64,000 nucleotides of DNA from Pyropia haitanensis (Eukaryota > Rhodophyta > Bangiophyceae > Bangiales > Bangiaceae), in assembly GCA_008729055.1 (NCBI GenBank), contig SDUX01000004.1, positions 7,286,026 through 7,350,025 of the forward strand, in the 5' to 3' direction. The translations under genes were made by a program, and so were the position numbers. Below, piece after piece: positions 43,831 through 57,500 of the stretch; the stretch's first letter is position 1, and each line of letters opens with the position of its first letter. The notes beneath the pieces were generated by a model. That model ran no database searches. It worked only from the letters and a program-made list of their open reading frames with translations, and was not told the DNA's origin.

Positions 43831-46800
43831 TGTGGCCACTGTTGGACGACTTTCTGGCGACTTTCACGTGAATTTTCTTTGCAGTTATGGAAACTTCTTG
43901 CCCCCAATTGGCCATTTGTGTCCCAATTTGGCCCCCTTTTTGCCCCCTTTTTGCCCACTTCTTACCCACTTCCTACCCACTTTTGCCCACTTTTGCCCAC
44001 TTTTGCCCACTTTTGTGTCTACAGCGATGCTGCACACCATCCGGCGGCGAATTGGCGCGCATACTTCGTTCCAGCCATAGATCCACCCGCTTGATGTCCG
44101 AGGTTCCACCCGCACGGTCGTGCATGCGGTGGTTGGCCGCTTCTCACCCACTTTTGCCCACTGTTGCCCACTTTTGCCCACTTTCGCGTGTACAGCAATG
44201 CAGCACGCGCTCCGGCGGCCGAATTGGCTCGCATCCTTTATTCCAGCCATACATCCGCCCGCTCGACGTCCGAGGTTCCACCCGCACCGTCGTGCATGGG
44301 GTGGTTGGCCGACCCGTTTGTTGGCGCGTCCGTTGGATGCAACGAGTGTTTTGTGGAGCGCCGGTTTCCACGTGTCAATTTTGTGGAATGGTTTTTGCCA
44401 CGTGGGGGTCCCCACAGCCAGGCGTGACGGTCGGCGACAAAAGTTCCGCCCTCACACCGTCCACGCCAGTGTGACGGGCGGAACGCGCAGTGGACAGTTT
44501 GGGTGGCGGGGCGCACTTTGTGGCCACTGTTGGACGACTTTCTGGCGACTTTCACGTGAATTTTCTTTGCAGTTATGGAAACTTCTTGCCCCCAATTGGC
44601 CATTTTGTGTCCCAATTTGGCCCCCTTTTTGCCCCTTTTTGCCCACTTCTTACCCACTTCCTACCCACTTTTGCCCACTTTTGCCCACTTTTGCCCACTT
44701 TTGTGTCTACAGCGATGCTGCACACCATCCGGCGGGCCGAATTGGCGCGCATACTTCGTTCCAGCCATAGATCCACCGCTTGATGTCCGAGGTTCCACCC
44801 GCACGGTCGTGCATGCGGTGGTTGGCCGCTTCTCACCCACTTTTGCCCACTGTTGCCCCACTTTTGCCACTTTCGCGTGTACAGCAATGCAGCACGCGCT
44901 CCGGCGGCCGAATTGGCTCGCATCCTTTATTCCAGCCATACATCCGCCGCTCGACGTCCGAGGTTCCACCCGCACCGTCGTGCATGGGGTGGTTGGCCGA
45001 CCCGTTTGTTGGCGCGTCCGTTGGATGCAACGAGTGTTTTGTGGAGCGCCGGTTTCCACGTGTCAATTTGTGGAATGTTTTTGCCACGTGGGGGTCCCCA
45101 CAGCCAGGCGTGACGGTCGGCGACAAAAGTTCCGCCCTCCACACCGTCCACGCCAGTGTGACGGGCGGAACGCGCAGTGGACAGTTTGGGTGGCGGGGCG
45201 CACTTTGTGGCCACTGTTGGACGACTTTCTGGCGACTTTCACGTGAATTTTCTTTGCAGTTATGGAAACTTCTTGCCCCCAATTGGCCATTTGTGTCCCA
45301 ATTTGGCCCCTTTTTGCCACTTTTTGCCCACTTCTTACCCACTTCCTACCCACTTTTGCCCACTTTTGCCCACTTTTGCCCACTTTTGCGTCTACAGCGA
45401 TGCTGCACACCATCCGGCGGCCGAATTGGCGCGCATACTTCGTTCCAGCCATAGATCCACCCGCTTGATGTCCGAGGTTCCACCCGCCACGTCGTGCATG
45501 GTGGTTGGCCGCTTCTCACCACTTTTGCTGTGCCCACTTTTGCCCACTTTTTCGCGTGTACAGCAATGCAGCACGCGCTCCGGCGGCCGAATTGGCTCGC
45601 ATCCTTTATTCCAGCCATACATCCGCCCGCTCGACGTCCGAGGTTCCACCCGCACCGTCGTGCATGGGTGGTTGGCCGACCCGTTTGTTGGCGCGTCCGT
45701 TGGATGCAACGAGTGTTTTGTGGAGGGCCGGTTTCCACGTGTCAATTTGTGGAATGGTTTTTGCCACGTGGGGTCCCACAGCCAGGCGTGACGGTCGGCG
45801 ACAAAAGTTCCGCCCTCACACCGTCCACGCCAGTGTGACGGGCGGAACGCGCAGTGGACAGTTTGGGTGGCGGGGCGCACTTTGTGGCCACTGTTGGACG
45901 ACTTTCTGGCGACTTTCACGTGAATTTTCTTTGCAGTTATGGAAACTTCTTGCCCCCAATTGGCCATTTGTGTCCCAATTTGGCCCCCTTTTTGCCCCTT
46001 TTTGCCCACTTCTTACCCACTTCCTACCACTTTTGCCCACTTTTGCCCACTTTTGCCCACTTTTGTGTCTACAGCGATGCTGCACACCATCCGGCGGCCG
46101 AATTGGCGCGCATACTTCGTTCCAGCCATAGATCCACCCGCTTGATGTCCGAGGTTCCACCCGCACGGTCGTGCATGCGGTGGTTGGCCGCTTCTCACCC
46201 ACTTTTGCCCACTGTTGCCCACTTTTGCCCACTTTCGCGTGTACAGCAATGCAGCACGCGCTCCGGCGGCCGAATTGGCTCGCATCCTTTATTCCAGCCA
46301 TACATCCGCCCGCTCGACGTCCGAGGTTCCACCCGCACCGTCGTGCATGGGGTGGTTGGCCGACCCGTTTGTTGGCGCGTCCGTTGGATGCAACGAGTGT
46401 TTTGGGAGCGCCGGTTTCCACGTGTCAATTTTGTGGAATGGTTTTTGCCACGTGGGGTCCCCACAGCCAGGCGTGACGGTCGGCGACAAAAGTTCCGCCC
46501 TCACACCGTCCACGCCAGTGTGACGGGCGGAACGCGCAGTGGACAGTTTGGGTGCGGGGCGCACTTTGTGGCCACTGTTGGACGACTTTTCTGGCGACTT
46601 TCACGTGAATTTTCTTTGCAGTTATGGAAACTTCTTGCCCCAATTGGCCATTTGTGTCCCAATTTGGCCCCCTTTTTGCCCCCTTTTTGCCCACTTCTTA
46701 CCCACTTCCTACCCACTTTTGCCCCACTTTTGCCCACTTTTGCCCACTTTTGTGTCTACAGCGATGCTGCACACCATCCGGCGGCCGAATTGGCGCGCAT

Positions 46801-47388
46801 ACTTCGTTCCAGCCATAGATCCACCCGCTCGATGTCCGAGGTTCCACCCGCACGGTCGTGCATGCGGTGGTTGGCCGCTTCTCACCCACTTTTGCCCACT
46901 GTTGCCCACTTTTGCCCACTTTCGCGTGTACAGCAATGCAGCACGCGCTCCGGCGGCCGAATTGGCTCGCATCCTTTATTCCAGCCATACATCCGCCGCC
47001 CGCTCGACGTCCGAGGTTCCACCCGCACCGTCGTGCATGGGTGGTTGGCCGACCCGTTTTGTTGGCGCGTCCGTTGGATGCAACGAGTGTTTTGTGGAGG
47101 GCCGGTTTCCACGTGTCAATTTTGTGGAATGGTTTTTGCCACGTGGGGGTCCCCACAGCCAGGTGTGACGGTCGGCGACAAAAGTTCCGCCCTCACACCG
47201 TCCACGCCAGTGTGACGGGCGGAACGCGCAGTGGACAGTTTGGTGGCGGGGCGCACTTTGTGGCCACTGTTGGACGACTTTCTGGCGACTTTCACCGTGA
47301 ATTTTCTTTGCAGTTATGGAAACTTCTTGCCCCCAATTGGCCATTTGTGTCCCAATTTGGCCCCCTTTTTGCCCACTTTTTGCCCCAC

Positions 47389-47946
47389 NNNNNNNNNNNN
47401 NNNNNNNNNNNNNNNNNNNNNNNNNNNNNNNNNNNNNNNNNNNNNNNNNNNNNNNNNNNNNNNNNNNNNNNNNNNNNNNNNNNNNNNNNNNNNNNNNNNN
47501 NNNNNNNNNNNNNNNNNNNNNNNNNNNNNNNNNNNNNNNNNNNNNNNNNNNNNNNNNNNNNNNNNNNNNNNNNNNNNNNNNNNNNNNNNNNNNNNNNNNN
47601 NNNNNNNNNNNNNNNNNNNNNNNNNNNNNNNNNNNNNNNNNNNNNNNNNNNNNNNNNNNNNNNNNNNNNNNNNNNNNNNNNNNNNNNNNNNNNNNNNNNN
47701 NNNNNNNNNNNNNNNNNNNNNNNNNNNNNNNNNNNNNNNNNNNNNNNNNNNNNNNNNNNNNNNNNNNNNNNNNNNNNNNNNNNNNNNNNNNNNNNNNNNN
47801 NNNNNNNNNNNNNNNNNNNNNNNNNNNNNNNNNNNNNNNNNNNNNNNNNNNNNNNNNNNNNNNNNNNNNNNNNNNNNNNNNNNNNNNNNNNNNNNNNNNN
47901 NNNNNNNNNNNNNNNNNNNNNNNNNNNNNNNNNNNNNNNNNNNNNN
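47389..47946. other. Assembly gap (558 N) with overlapping flanks
   Basis: The last about 35 bases before the gap (AATTTGGCCCCC to GCCCCAC) are repeated, apart from one extra C, as the first bases after it. The true gap is therefore about zero or close to a whole number of units minus the overlap (about 655 bp). Confidence 0.95.
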
Positions 47947-48511
47947 AATTTGGCCCCCTTTTTGCCCACTTTTTGCCCACTTCTTACCCACTTCCTACCC
48001 ACTTTTTGCCACTTTTGCCCACTTTTGCCCACTTTTGCGTCTACAGCGATGCTGCACACCATCCGGCGGCCGAATTGGCGCGCATACTTCGTTCCAGCCA
48101 TAGATCCGCCCGCTCGATGTCCGAGGTTCCACCCCACGGTCGTGCATGCGGTGGTTGGCCGCTTCTCACCCACTTTTGCCCACTGTTGCCCACTTTTGCC
48201 CACTTTCGCGTGTACAGCAATGCAGCACGCGCTCCGGCGGCCGAATTGGCTCGCATCCTTTATTCCAGCCATACATCCGCCCGCTCGACGTCCGAGGTTC
48301 CACCCGCACCGTCGTGCATGGGGTGGTTGGCCGACCCGTTTGTTGGCGCGTCCGTTGGATGCAACGAGTGTTTTGTGGAGCGCCGGTTTCCACGTGTCAA
48401 TTTTGTGGAATGGTTTTTGCCACGTGGGGGTCCCCACAGCCAGGCGTGACGGTCGGCGACAAAAGTTCCGCCCTCACACCGTCCACGCCAGTGTGACGGG
48501 CGGAACGCGCA

Positions 48512-51500
48512 GTGGACAGTTTGGGTGGCGGGGCGCACTTTGTGGCCACTGTTGGACGACTTTCTGGCGACTTTCACGTGAATTTTCTTTGCAGTTATGG
48601 AAACTTCTTGCCCCCAATTGGCCATTTGTGTCCCAATTTGGCCCCCTTTTTGCCCCCTTTTTGCCCACTTCTTACCCACTTCCTACCCACTTTTGCCCAC
48701 TTTTGCCCACTTTTGCCCACTTTTGTGTCTACAGCGATGCTGCACACCATCCGGCGGCCGAATTGGCGCGCATACTTCGTTCCAGCCATAGATCCACCCG
48801 CTTGATGTCCGAGGTTCCACCCGCACGGTCGTGCATGCGGTGGTTGGCCGCTTCTCACCCACTTTTGCCCACTGTTGCCCACTTTTGCCCACTTTCGCGT
48901 GTACAGCAATGCAGCACGCGCTCCGGCGGCCGAATTGGCTCGCATCCTTTATTCCAGCCATACATCCGCCCGCTCGACGTCCGAGGTTCCACCCGCACCG
49001 TCGTGCATGGGGTGGTTGGCCGACCCGTTTGTTGGCGCGTCCGTTGGATGCAACGAGTGTTTTGTGGAGCGCCGGTTTCCACGTGTCAATTTTGTGGAAT
49101 GGTTTTTGCCACGTGGGGGTCCCCACAGCCAGGCGTGACGGTCGGCGACAAAAGTTCCGCCCTCACACCGTCCACGCCAGTGTGACGGGCGGAACGCGCA
49201 GTGGACAGTTTGGGTGGCGGGGCGCACTTTGTGGCCACTGTTGGACGACTTTCTGGCGACTTTCACGTGAATTTTCTTTGCAGTTATGGAAACTTCTTGC
49301 CCCCAATTGGCCATTTGTGTCCCAATTTGGCCCCCTTTTTGCCCCTTTTTGCCCACTTCTTACCCACTTCCTACCCACTTTTGCCCACTTTTGCCCACTT
49401 TTGCCCACTTTTGTGTCTACAGCGATGCTGCACACCATCCGGCGGCCGAATTGGCGCGCATACTTCGTTCCAGCCATAGATCCACCCGCTTGATGTCCGA
49501 GGTTCCACCCGCACGGTCGTGCATGCGGTGGTTGGCCGCTTCTCACCCACTTTTGCCCACTGTTGCCCACTTTTGCCCACTTTCGCGTGTACAGCAATGC
49601 AGCACGCGCTCCGGCGGCCGAATTGGCTCGCATCCTTTATTCCAGCCATACATCCGCCCGCTCGACGTCCGAGGTTCCACCCGCACCGTCGTGCATGGGG
49701 TGGTTGGCCGACCCGTTTGTTGGCGCGTCCGTTGGATGCAACGAGTGTTTTGTGGAGCGCCGGTTTCCACGTGTCAATTTTGTGGAATGGTTTTTGCCAC
49801 GTGGGGGTCCCCACAGCCAGGCGTGACGGTCGGCGACAAAAGTTCCGCCCTCACACCGTCCACGCCAGTGTGACGGGCGGAACGCGCAGTGGACAGTTTG
49901 GGTGGCGGGGCGCACTTTGTGGCCACTGTTGGACGACTTTCTGGCGACTTTCACGTGAATTTTCTTTGCAGTTATGGAAACTTCTTGCCCCCAATTGGCC
50001 ATTTGTGTCCCAATTTGGCCCCCTTTTTGCCCCCTTTTTGCCCACTTCTTACCCACTTCCTACCCACTTTTGCCCACTTTTGCCCACTTTTGCCCACTTT
50101 TGTGTCTACAGCGATGCTGCACACCATCCGGCGGCCGAATTGGCGCGCATACTTCGTTCCAGCCATAGATCCACCCGCTTGATGTCCGAGGTTCCACCCG
50201 CACGGTCGTGCATGCGGTGGTTGGCCGCTTCTCACCCACTTTTGCCCACTGTTGCCCACTTTTGCCCACTTTCGCGTGTACAGCAATGCAGCACGCGCTC
50301 CGGCGGCCGAATTGGCTCGCATCCTTTATTCCAGCCATACATCCGCCCGCTCGACGTCCGAGGTTCCACCCGCACCGTCGTGCATGGGGTGGTTGGCCGA
50401 CCCGTTTGTTGGCGCGTCCGTTGGATGCAACGAGTGTTTTGTGGAGCGCCGGTTTCCACGTGTCAATTTTGTGGAATGGTTTTTGCCACGTGGGGGTCCC
50501 CACAGCCAGGCGTGACGGTCGGCGACAAAAGTTCCGCCCTCACACCGTCCACGCCAGTGTGACGGGCGGAACGCGCAGTGGACAGTTTGGGTGGCGGGGC
50601 GCACTTTGTGGCCACTGTTGGACGACTTTCTGGCGACTTTCACGTGAATTTTCTTTGCAGTTATGGAAACTTCTTGCCCCCAATTGGCCATTTGTGTCCC
50701 AATTTGGCCCCCTTTTTGCCCCCTTTTTGCCCACTTCTTACCCACTTCCTACCCACTTTTGCCCACTTTTGCCCACTTTTGCCCACTTTTGTGTCTACAG
50801 CGATGCTGCACACCATCCGGCGGCCGAATTGGCGCGCATACTTCGTTCCAGCCATAGATCCACCCGCTTGATGTCCGAGGTTCCACCCGCACGGTCGTGC
50901 ATGCGGTGGTTGGCCGCTTCTCACCCACTTTTGCCCACTGTTGCCCACTTTTGCCCACTTTCGCGTGTACAGCAATGCAGCACGCGCTCCGGCGGCCGAA
51001 TTGGCTCGCATCCTTTATTCCAGCCATACATCCGCCCGCTCGACGTCCGAGGTTCCACCCGCACCGTCGTGCATGGGGTGGTTGGCCGACCCGTTTGTTG
51101 GCGCGTCCGTTGGATGCAACGAGTGTTTTGTGGAGCGCCGGTTTCCACGTGTCAATTTTGTGGAATGGTTTTTGCCACGTGGGGGTCCCCACAGCCAGGC
51201 GTGACGGTCGGCGACAAAAGTTCCGCCCTCACACCGTCCACGCCAGTGTGACGGGCGGAACGCGCAGTGGACAGTTTGGGTGGCGGGGCGCACTTTGTGG
51301 CCACTGTTGGACGACTTTCTGGCGACTTTCACGTGAATTTTCTTTGCAGTTATGGAAACTTCTTGCCCCCAATTGGCCATTTGTGTCCCAATTTGGCCCC
51401 CTTTTTGCCCCCTTTTTGCCCACTTCTTACCCACTTCCTACCCACTTTTGCCCACTTTTGCCCACTTTTGCCCACTTTTGTGTCTACAGCGATGCTGCAC

Positions 51501-54500
51501 ACCATCCGGCGGCCGAATTGGCGCGCATACTTCGTTCCAGCCATAGATCCACCCGCTTGATGTCCGAGGTTCCACCCGCACGGTCGTGCATGCGGTGGTT
51601 GGCCGCTTCTCACCCACTTTTGCCCACTGTTGCCCACTTTTGCCCACTTTCGCGTGTACAGCAATGCAGCACGCGCTCCGGCGGCCGAATTGGCTCGCAT
51701 CCTTTATTCCAGCCATACATCCGCCCGCTCGACGTCCGAGGTTCCACCCGCACCGTCGTGCATGGGGTGGTTGGCCGACCCGTTTGTTGGCGCGTCCGTT
51801 GGATGCAACGAGTGTTTTGTGGAGCGCCGGTTTCCACGTGTCAATTTTGTGGAATGGTTTTTGCCACGTGGGGGTCCCCACAGCCAGGCGTGACGGTCGG
51901 CGACAAAAGTTCCGCCCTCACACCGTCCACGCCAGTGTGACGGGCGGAACGCGCAGTGGACAGTTTGGGTGGCGGGGCGCACTTTGTGGCCACTGTTGGA
52001 CGACTTTCTGGCGACTTTCACGTGAATTTTCTTTGCAGTTATGGAAACTTCTTGCCCCCAATTGGCCATTTGTGTCCCAATTTGGCCCCCTTTTTGCCCC
52101 TTTTTGCCCACTTCTTACCCACTTCCTACCCACTTTTGCCCACTTTTGCCCACTTTTGCCCACTTTTGTGTCTACAGCGATGCTGCACACCATCCGGCGG
52201 CCGAATTGGCGCGCATACTTCGTTCCAGCCATAGATCCACCCGCTTGATGTCCGAGGTTCCACCCGCACGGTCGTGCATGCGGTGGTTGGCCGCTTCTCA
52301 CCCACTTTTGCCCACTGTTGCCCACTTTTGCCCACTTTCGCGTGTACAGCAATGCAGCACGCGCTCCGGCGGCCGAATTGGCTCGCATCCTTTATTCCAG
52401 CCATACATCCGCCCGCTCGACGTCCGAGGTTCCACCCGCACCGTCGTGCATGGGGTGGTTGGCCGACCCGTTTGTTGGCGCGTCCGTTGGATGCAACGAG
52501 TGTTTTGTGGAGCGCCGGTTTCCACGTGTCAATTTTGTGGAATGGTTTTTGCCACGTGGGGGTCCCCACAGCCAGGCGTGACGGTCGGCGACAAAAGTTC
52601 CGCCCTCACACCGTCCACGCCAGTGTGACGGGCGGAACGCGCAGTGGACAGTTTGGGTGGCGGGGCGCACTTTGTGGCCACTGTTGGACGACTTTCTGGC
52701 GACTTTCACGTGAATTTTCTTTGCAGTTATGGAAACTTCTTGCCCCCAATTGGCCATTTGTGTCCCAATTTGGCCCCCTTTTTGCCCCCTTTTTGCCCAC
52801 TTCTTACCCACTTCCTACCCACTTTTGCCCACTTTTGCCCACTTTTGCCCACTTTTGTGTCTACAGCGATGCTGCACACCATCCGGCGGCCGAATTGGCG
52901 CGCATACTTCGTTCCAGCCATAGATCCACCCGCTTGATGTCCGAGGTTCCACCCGCACGGTCGTGCATGCGGTGGTTGGCCGCTTCTCACCCACTTTTGC
53001 CCACTGTTGCCCACTTTTGCCCACTTTCGCGTGTACAGCAATGCAGCACGCGCTCCGGCGGCCGAATTGGCTCGCATCCTTTATTCCAGCCATACATCCG
53101 CCCGCTCGACGTCCGAGGTTCCACCCGCACCGTCGTGCATGGGGTGGTTGGCCGACCCGTTTGTTGGCGCGTCCGTTGGATGCAACGAGTGTTTTGTGGA
53201 GCGCCGGTTTCCACGTGTCAATTTTGTGGAATGGTTTTTGCCACGTGGGGGTCCCCACAGCCAGGCGTGACGGTCGGCGACAAAAGTTCCGCCCTCACAC
53301 CGTCCACGCCAGTGTGACGGGCGGAACGCGCAGTGGACAGTTTGGGTGGCGGGGCGCACTTTGTGGCCACTGTTGGACGACTTTCTGGCGACTTTCACGT
53401 GAATTTTCTTTGCAGTTATGGAAACTTCTTGCCCCCAATTGGCCATTTGTGTCCCAATTTGGCCCCCTTTTTGCCCCCTTTTTGCCCACTTCTTACCCAC
53501 TTCCTACCCACTTTTGCCCACTTTTGCCCACTTTTGCCCACTTTTGTGTCTACAGCGATGCTGCACACCATCCGGCGGCCGAATTGGCGCGCATACTTCG
53601 TTCCAGCCATAGATCCACCCGCTTGATGTCCGAGGTTCCACCCGCACGGTCGTGCATGCGGTGGTTGGCCGCTTCTCACCCACTTTTGCCCACTGTTGCC
53701 CACTTTTGCCCACTTTCGCGTGTACAGCAATGCAGCACGCGCTCCGGCGGCCGAATTGGCTCGCATCCTTTATTCCAGCCATACATCCGCCCGCTCGACG
53801 TCCGAGGTTCCACCCGCACCGTCGTGCATGGGGTGGTTGGCCGACCCGTTTGTTGGCGCGTCCGTTGGATGCAACGAGTGTTTTGTGGAGCGCCGGTTTC
53901 CACGTGTCAATTTTGTGGAATGGTTTTTGCCACGTGGGGGTCCCCACAGCCAGGCGTGACGGTCGGCGACAAAAGTTCCGCCCTCACACCGTCCACGCCA
54001 GTGTGACGGGCGGAACGCGCAGTGGACAGTTTGGGTGGCGGGGCGCACTTTGTGGCCACTGTTGGACGACTTTCTGGCGACTTTCACGTGAATTTTCTTT
54101 GCAGTTATGGAAACTTCTTGCCCCCAATTGGCCATTTGTGTCCCAATTTGGCCCCCTTTTTGCCCCCTTTTTGCCCACTTCTTACCCACTTCCTACCCAC
54201 TTTTGCCCACTTTTGCCCACTTTTGCCCACTTTTGTGTCTACAGCGATGCTGCACACCATCCGGCGGCCGAATTGGCGCGCATACTTCGTTCCAGCCATA
54301 GATCCACCCGCTTGATGTCCGAGGTTCCACCCGCACGGTCGTGCATGCGGTGGTTGGCCGCTTCTCACCCACTTTTGCCCACTGTTGCCCACTTTTGCCC
54401 ACTTTCGCGTGTACAGCAATGCAGCACGCGCTCCGGCGGCCGAATTGGCTCGCATCCTTTATTCCAGCCATACATCCGCCCGCTCGACGTCCGAGGTTCC

Positions 54501-57500
54501 ACCCGCACCGTCGTGCATGGGGTGGTTGGCCGACCCGTTTGTTGGCGCGTCCGTTGGATGCAACGAGTGTTTTGTGGAGCGCCGGTTTCCACGTGTCAAT
54601 TTTGTGGAATGGTTTTTGCCACGTGGGGGTCCCCACAGCCAGGCGTGACGGTCGGCGACAAAAGTTCCGCCCTCACACCGTCCACGCCAGTGTGACGGGC
54701 GGAACGCGCAGTGGACAGTTTGGGTGGCGGGGCGCACTTTGTGGCCACTGTTGGACGACTTTCTGGCGACTTTCACGTGAATTTTCTTTGCAGTTATGGA
54801 AACTTCTTGCCCCCAATTGGCCATTTGTGTCCCAATTTGGCCCCCTTTTTGCCCCCTTTTTGCCCACTTCTTACCCACTTCCTACCCACTTTTGCCCACT
54901 TTTGCCCACTTTTGCCCACTTTTGTGTCTACAGCGATGCTGCACACCATCCGGCGGCCGAATTGGCGCGCATACTTCGTTCCAGCCATAGATCCACCCGC
55001 TTGATGTCCGAGGTTCCACCCGCACGGTCGTGCATGCGGTGGTTGGCCGCTTCTCACCCACTTTTGCCCACTGTTGCCCACTTTTGCCCACTTTCGCGTG
55101 TACAGCAATGCAGCACGCGCTCCGGCGGCCGAATTGGCTCGCATCCTTTATTCCAGCCATACATCCGCCCGCTCGACGTCCGAGGTTCCACCCGCACCGT
55201 CGTGCATGGGGTGGTTGGCCGACCCGTTTGTTGGCGCGTCCGTTGGATGCAACGAGTGTTTTGTGGAGCGCCGGTTTCCACGTGTCAATTTTGTGGAATG
55301 GTTTTTGCCACGTGGGGGTCCCCACAGCCAGGCGTGACGGTCGGCGACAAAAGTTCCGCCCTCACACCGTCCACGCCAGTGTGACGGGCGGAACGCGCAG
55401 TGGACAGTTTGGGTGGCGGGGCGCACTTTGTGGCCACTGTTGGACGACTTTCTGGCGACTTTCACGTGAATTTTCTTTGCAGTTATGGAAACTTCTTGCC
55501 CCCAATTGGCCATTTGTGTCCCAATTTGGCCCCCTTTTTGCCCCTTTTTGCCCACTTCTTACCCACTTCCTACCCACTTTTGCCCACTTTTGCCCACTTT
55601 TGCCCACTTTTGTGTCTACAGCGATGCTGCACACCATCCGGCGGCCGAATTGGCGCGCATACTTCGTTCCAGCCATAGATCCACCCGCTTGATGTCCGAG
55701 GTTCCACCCGCACGGTCGTGCATGCGGTGGTTGGCCGCTTCTCACCCACTTTTGCCCACTGTTGCCCACTTTTGCCCACTTTCGCGTGTACAGCAATGCA
55801 GCACGCGCTCCGGCGGCCGAATTGGCTCGCATCCTTTATTCCAGCCATACATCCGCCCGCTCGACGTCCGAGGTTCCACCCGCACCGTCGTGCATGGGGT
55901 GGTTGGCCGACCCGTTTGTTGGCGCGTCCGTTGGATGCAACGAGTGTTTTGTGGAGCGCCGGTTTCCACGTGTCAATTTTGTGGAATGGTTTTTGCCACG
56001 TGGGGGTCCCACAGCCAGGCGTGACGGTCGGCGACAAAAGTTCCGCCCTCACACCGTCCACGCCAGTGTGACGGGCGGAACGCGCAGTGGACAGTTTGGG
56101 TGGCGGGGCGCACTTTGTGGCCACTGTTGGACGACTTTCTGGCGACTTTCACGTGAATTTTCTTTGCAGTTATGGAAACTTCTTGCCCCCAATTGGCCAT
56201 TTGTGTCCCAATTTGGCCCCCTTTTTGCCCCTTTTTGCCCACTTCTTACCCACTTCCTACCCACTTTTGCCCACTTTTGCCCACTTTTGCCCACTTTTGT
56301 GTCTACAGCGATGCTGCACACCATCCGGCGGCCGAATTGGCGCGCATACTTCGTTCCAGCCATAGATCCACCCGCTTGATGTCCGAGGTTCCACCCGCAC
56401 GGTCGTGCATGCGGTGGTTGGCCGCTTCTCACCCACTTTTGCCCACTGTTGCCCACTTTTGCCCACTTTCGCGTGTACAGCAATGCAGCACGCGCTCCGG
56501 CGGCCGAATTGGCTCGCATCCTTTATTCCAGCCATACATCCGCCCGCTCGACGTCCGAGGTTCCACCCGCACCGTCGTGCATGGGGTGGTTGGCCGACCC
56601 GTTTGTTGGCGCGTCCGTTGGATGCAACGAGTGTTTTGTGGAGCGCCGGTTTCCACGTGTCAATTTTGTGGAATGGTTTTTGCCACGTGGGGGTCCCCAC
56701 AGCCAGGCGTGACGGTCGGCGACAAAAGTTCCGCCCTCACACCGTCCACGCCAGTGTGACGGGCGGAACGCGCAGTGGACAGTTTGGGTGGCGGGGCGCA
56801 CTTTGTGGCCACTGTTGGACGACTTTCTGGCGACTTTCACGTGAATTTTCTTTGCAGTTATGGAAACTTCTTGCCCCCAATTGGCCATTTGTGTCCCAAT
56901 TTGGCCCCCTTTTTGCCCCTTTTTGCCCACTTCTTACCCACTTCCTACCCACTTTTGCCCACTTTTGCCCACTTTTGCCCACTTTTGTGTCTACAGCGAT
57001 GCTGCACACCATCCGGCGGCCGAATTGGCGCGCATACTTCGTTCCAGCCATAGATCCACCCGCTTGATGTCCGAGGTTCCACCCGCACGGTCGTGCATGC
57101 GGTGGTTGGCCGCTTCTCACCCACTTTTGCCCACTGTTGCCCACTTTTGCCCACTTTCGCGTGTACAGCAATGCAGCACGCGCTCCGGCGGCCGAATTGG
57201 CTCGCATCCTTTATTCCAGCCATACATCCGCCCGCTCGACGTCCGAGGTTCCACCCGCACCGTCGTGCATGGGGTGGTTGGCCGACCCGTTTGTTGGCGC
57301 GTCCGTTGGATGCAACGAGTGTTTTGTGGAGCGCCGGTTTCCACGTGTCAATTTTGTGGAATGGTTTTTGCCACGTGGGGGTCCCCACAGCCAGGCGTGA
57401 CGGTCGGCGACAAAAGTTCCGCCCTCACACCGTCCACGCCAGTGTGACGGGCGGAACGCGCAGTGGACAGTTTGGGTGGCGGGGCGCACTTTGTGGCCAC

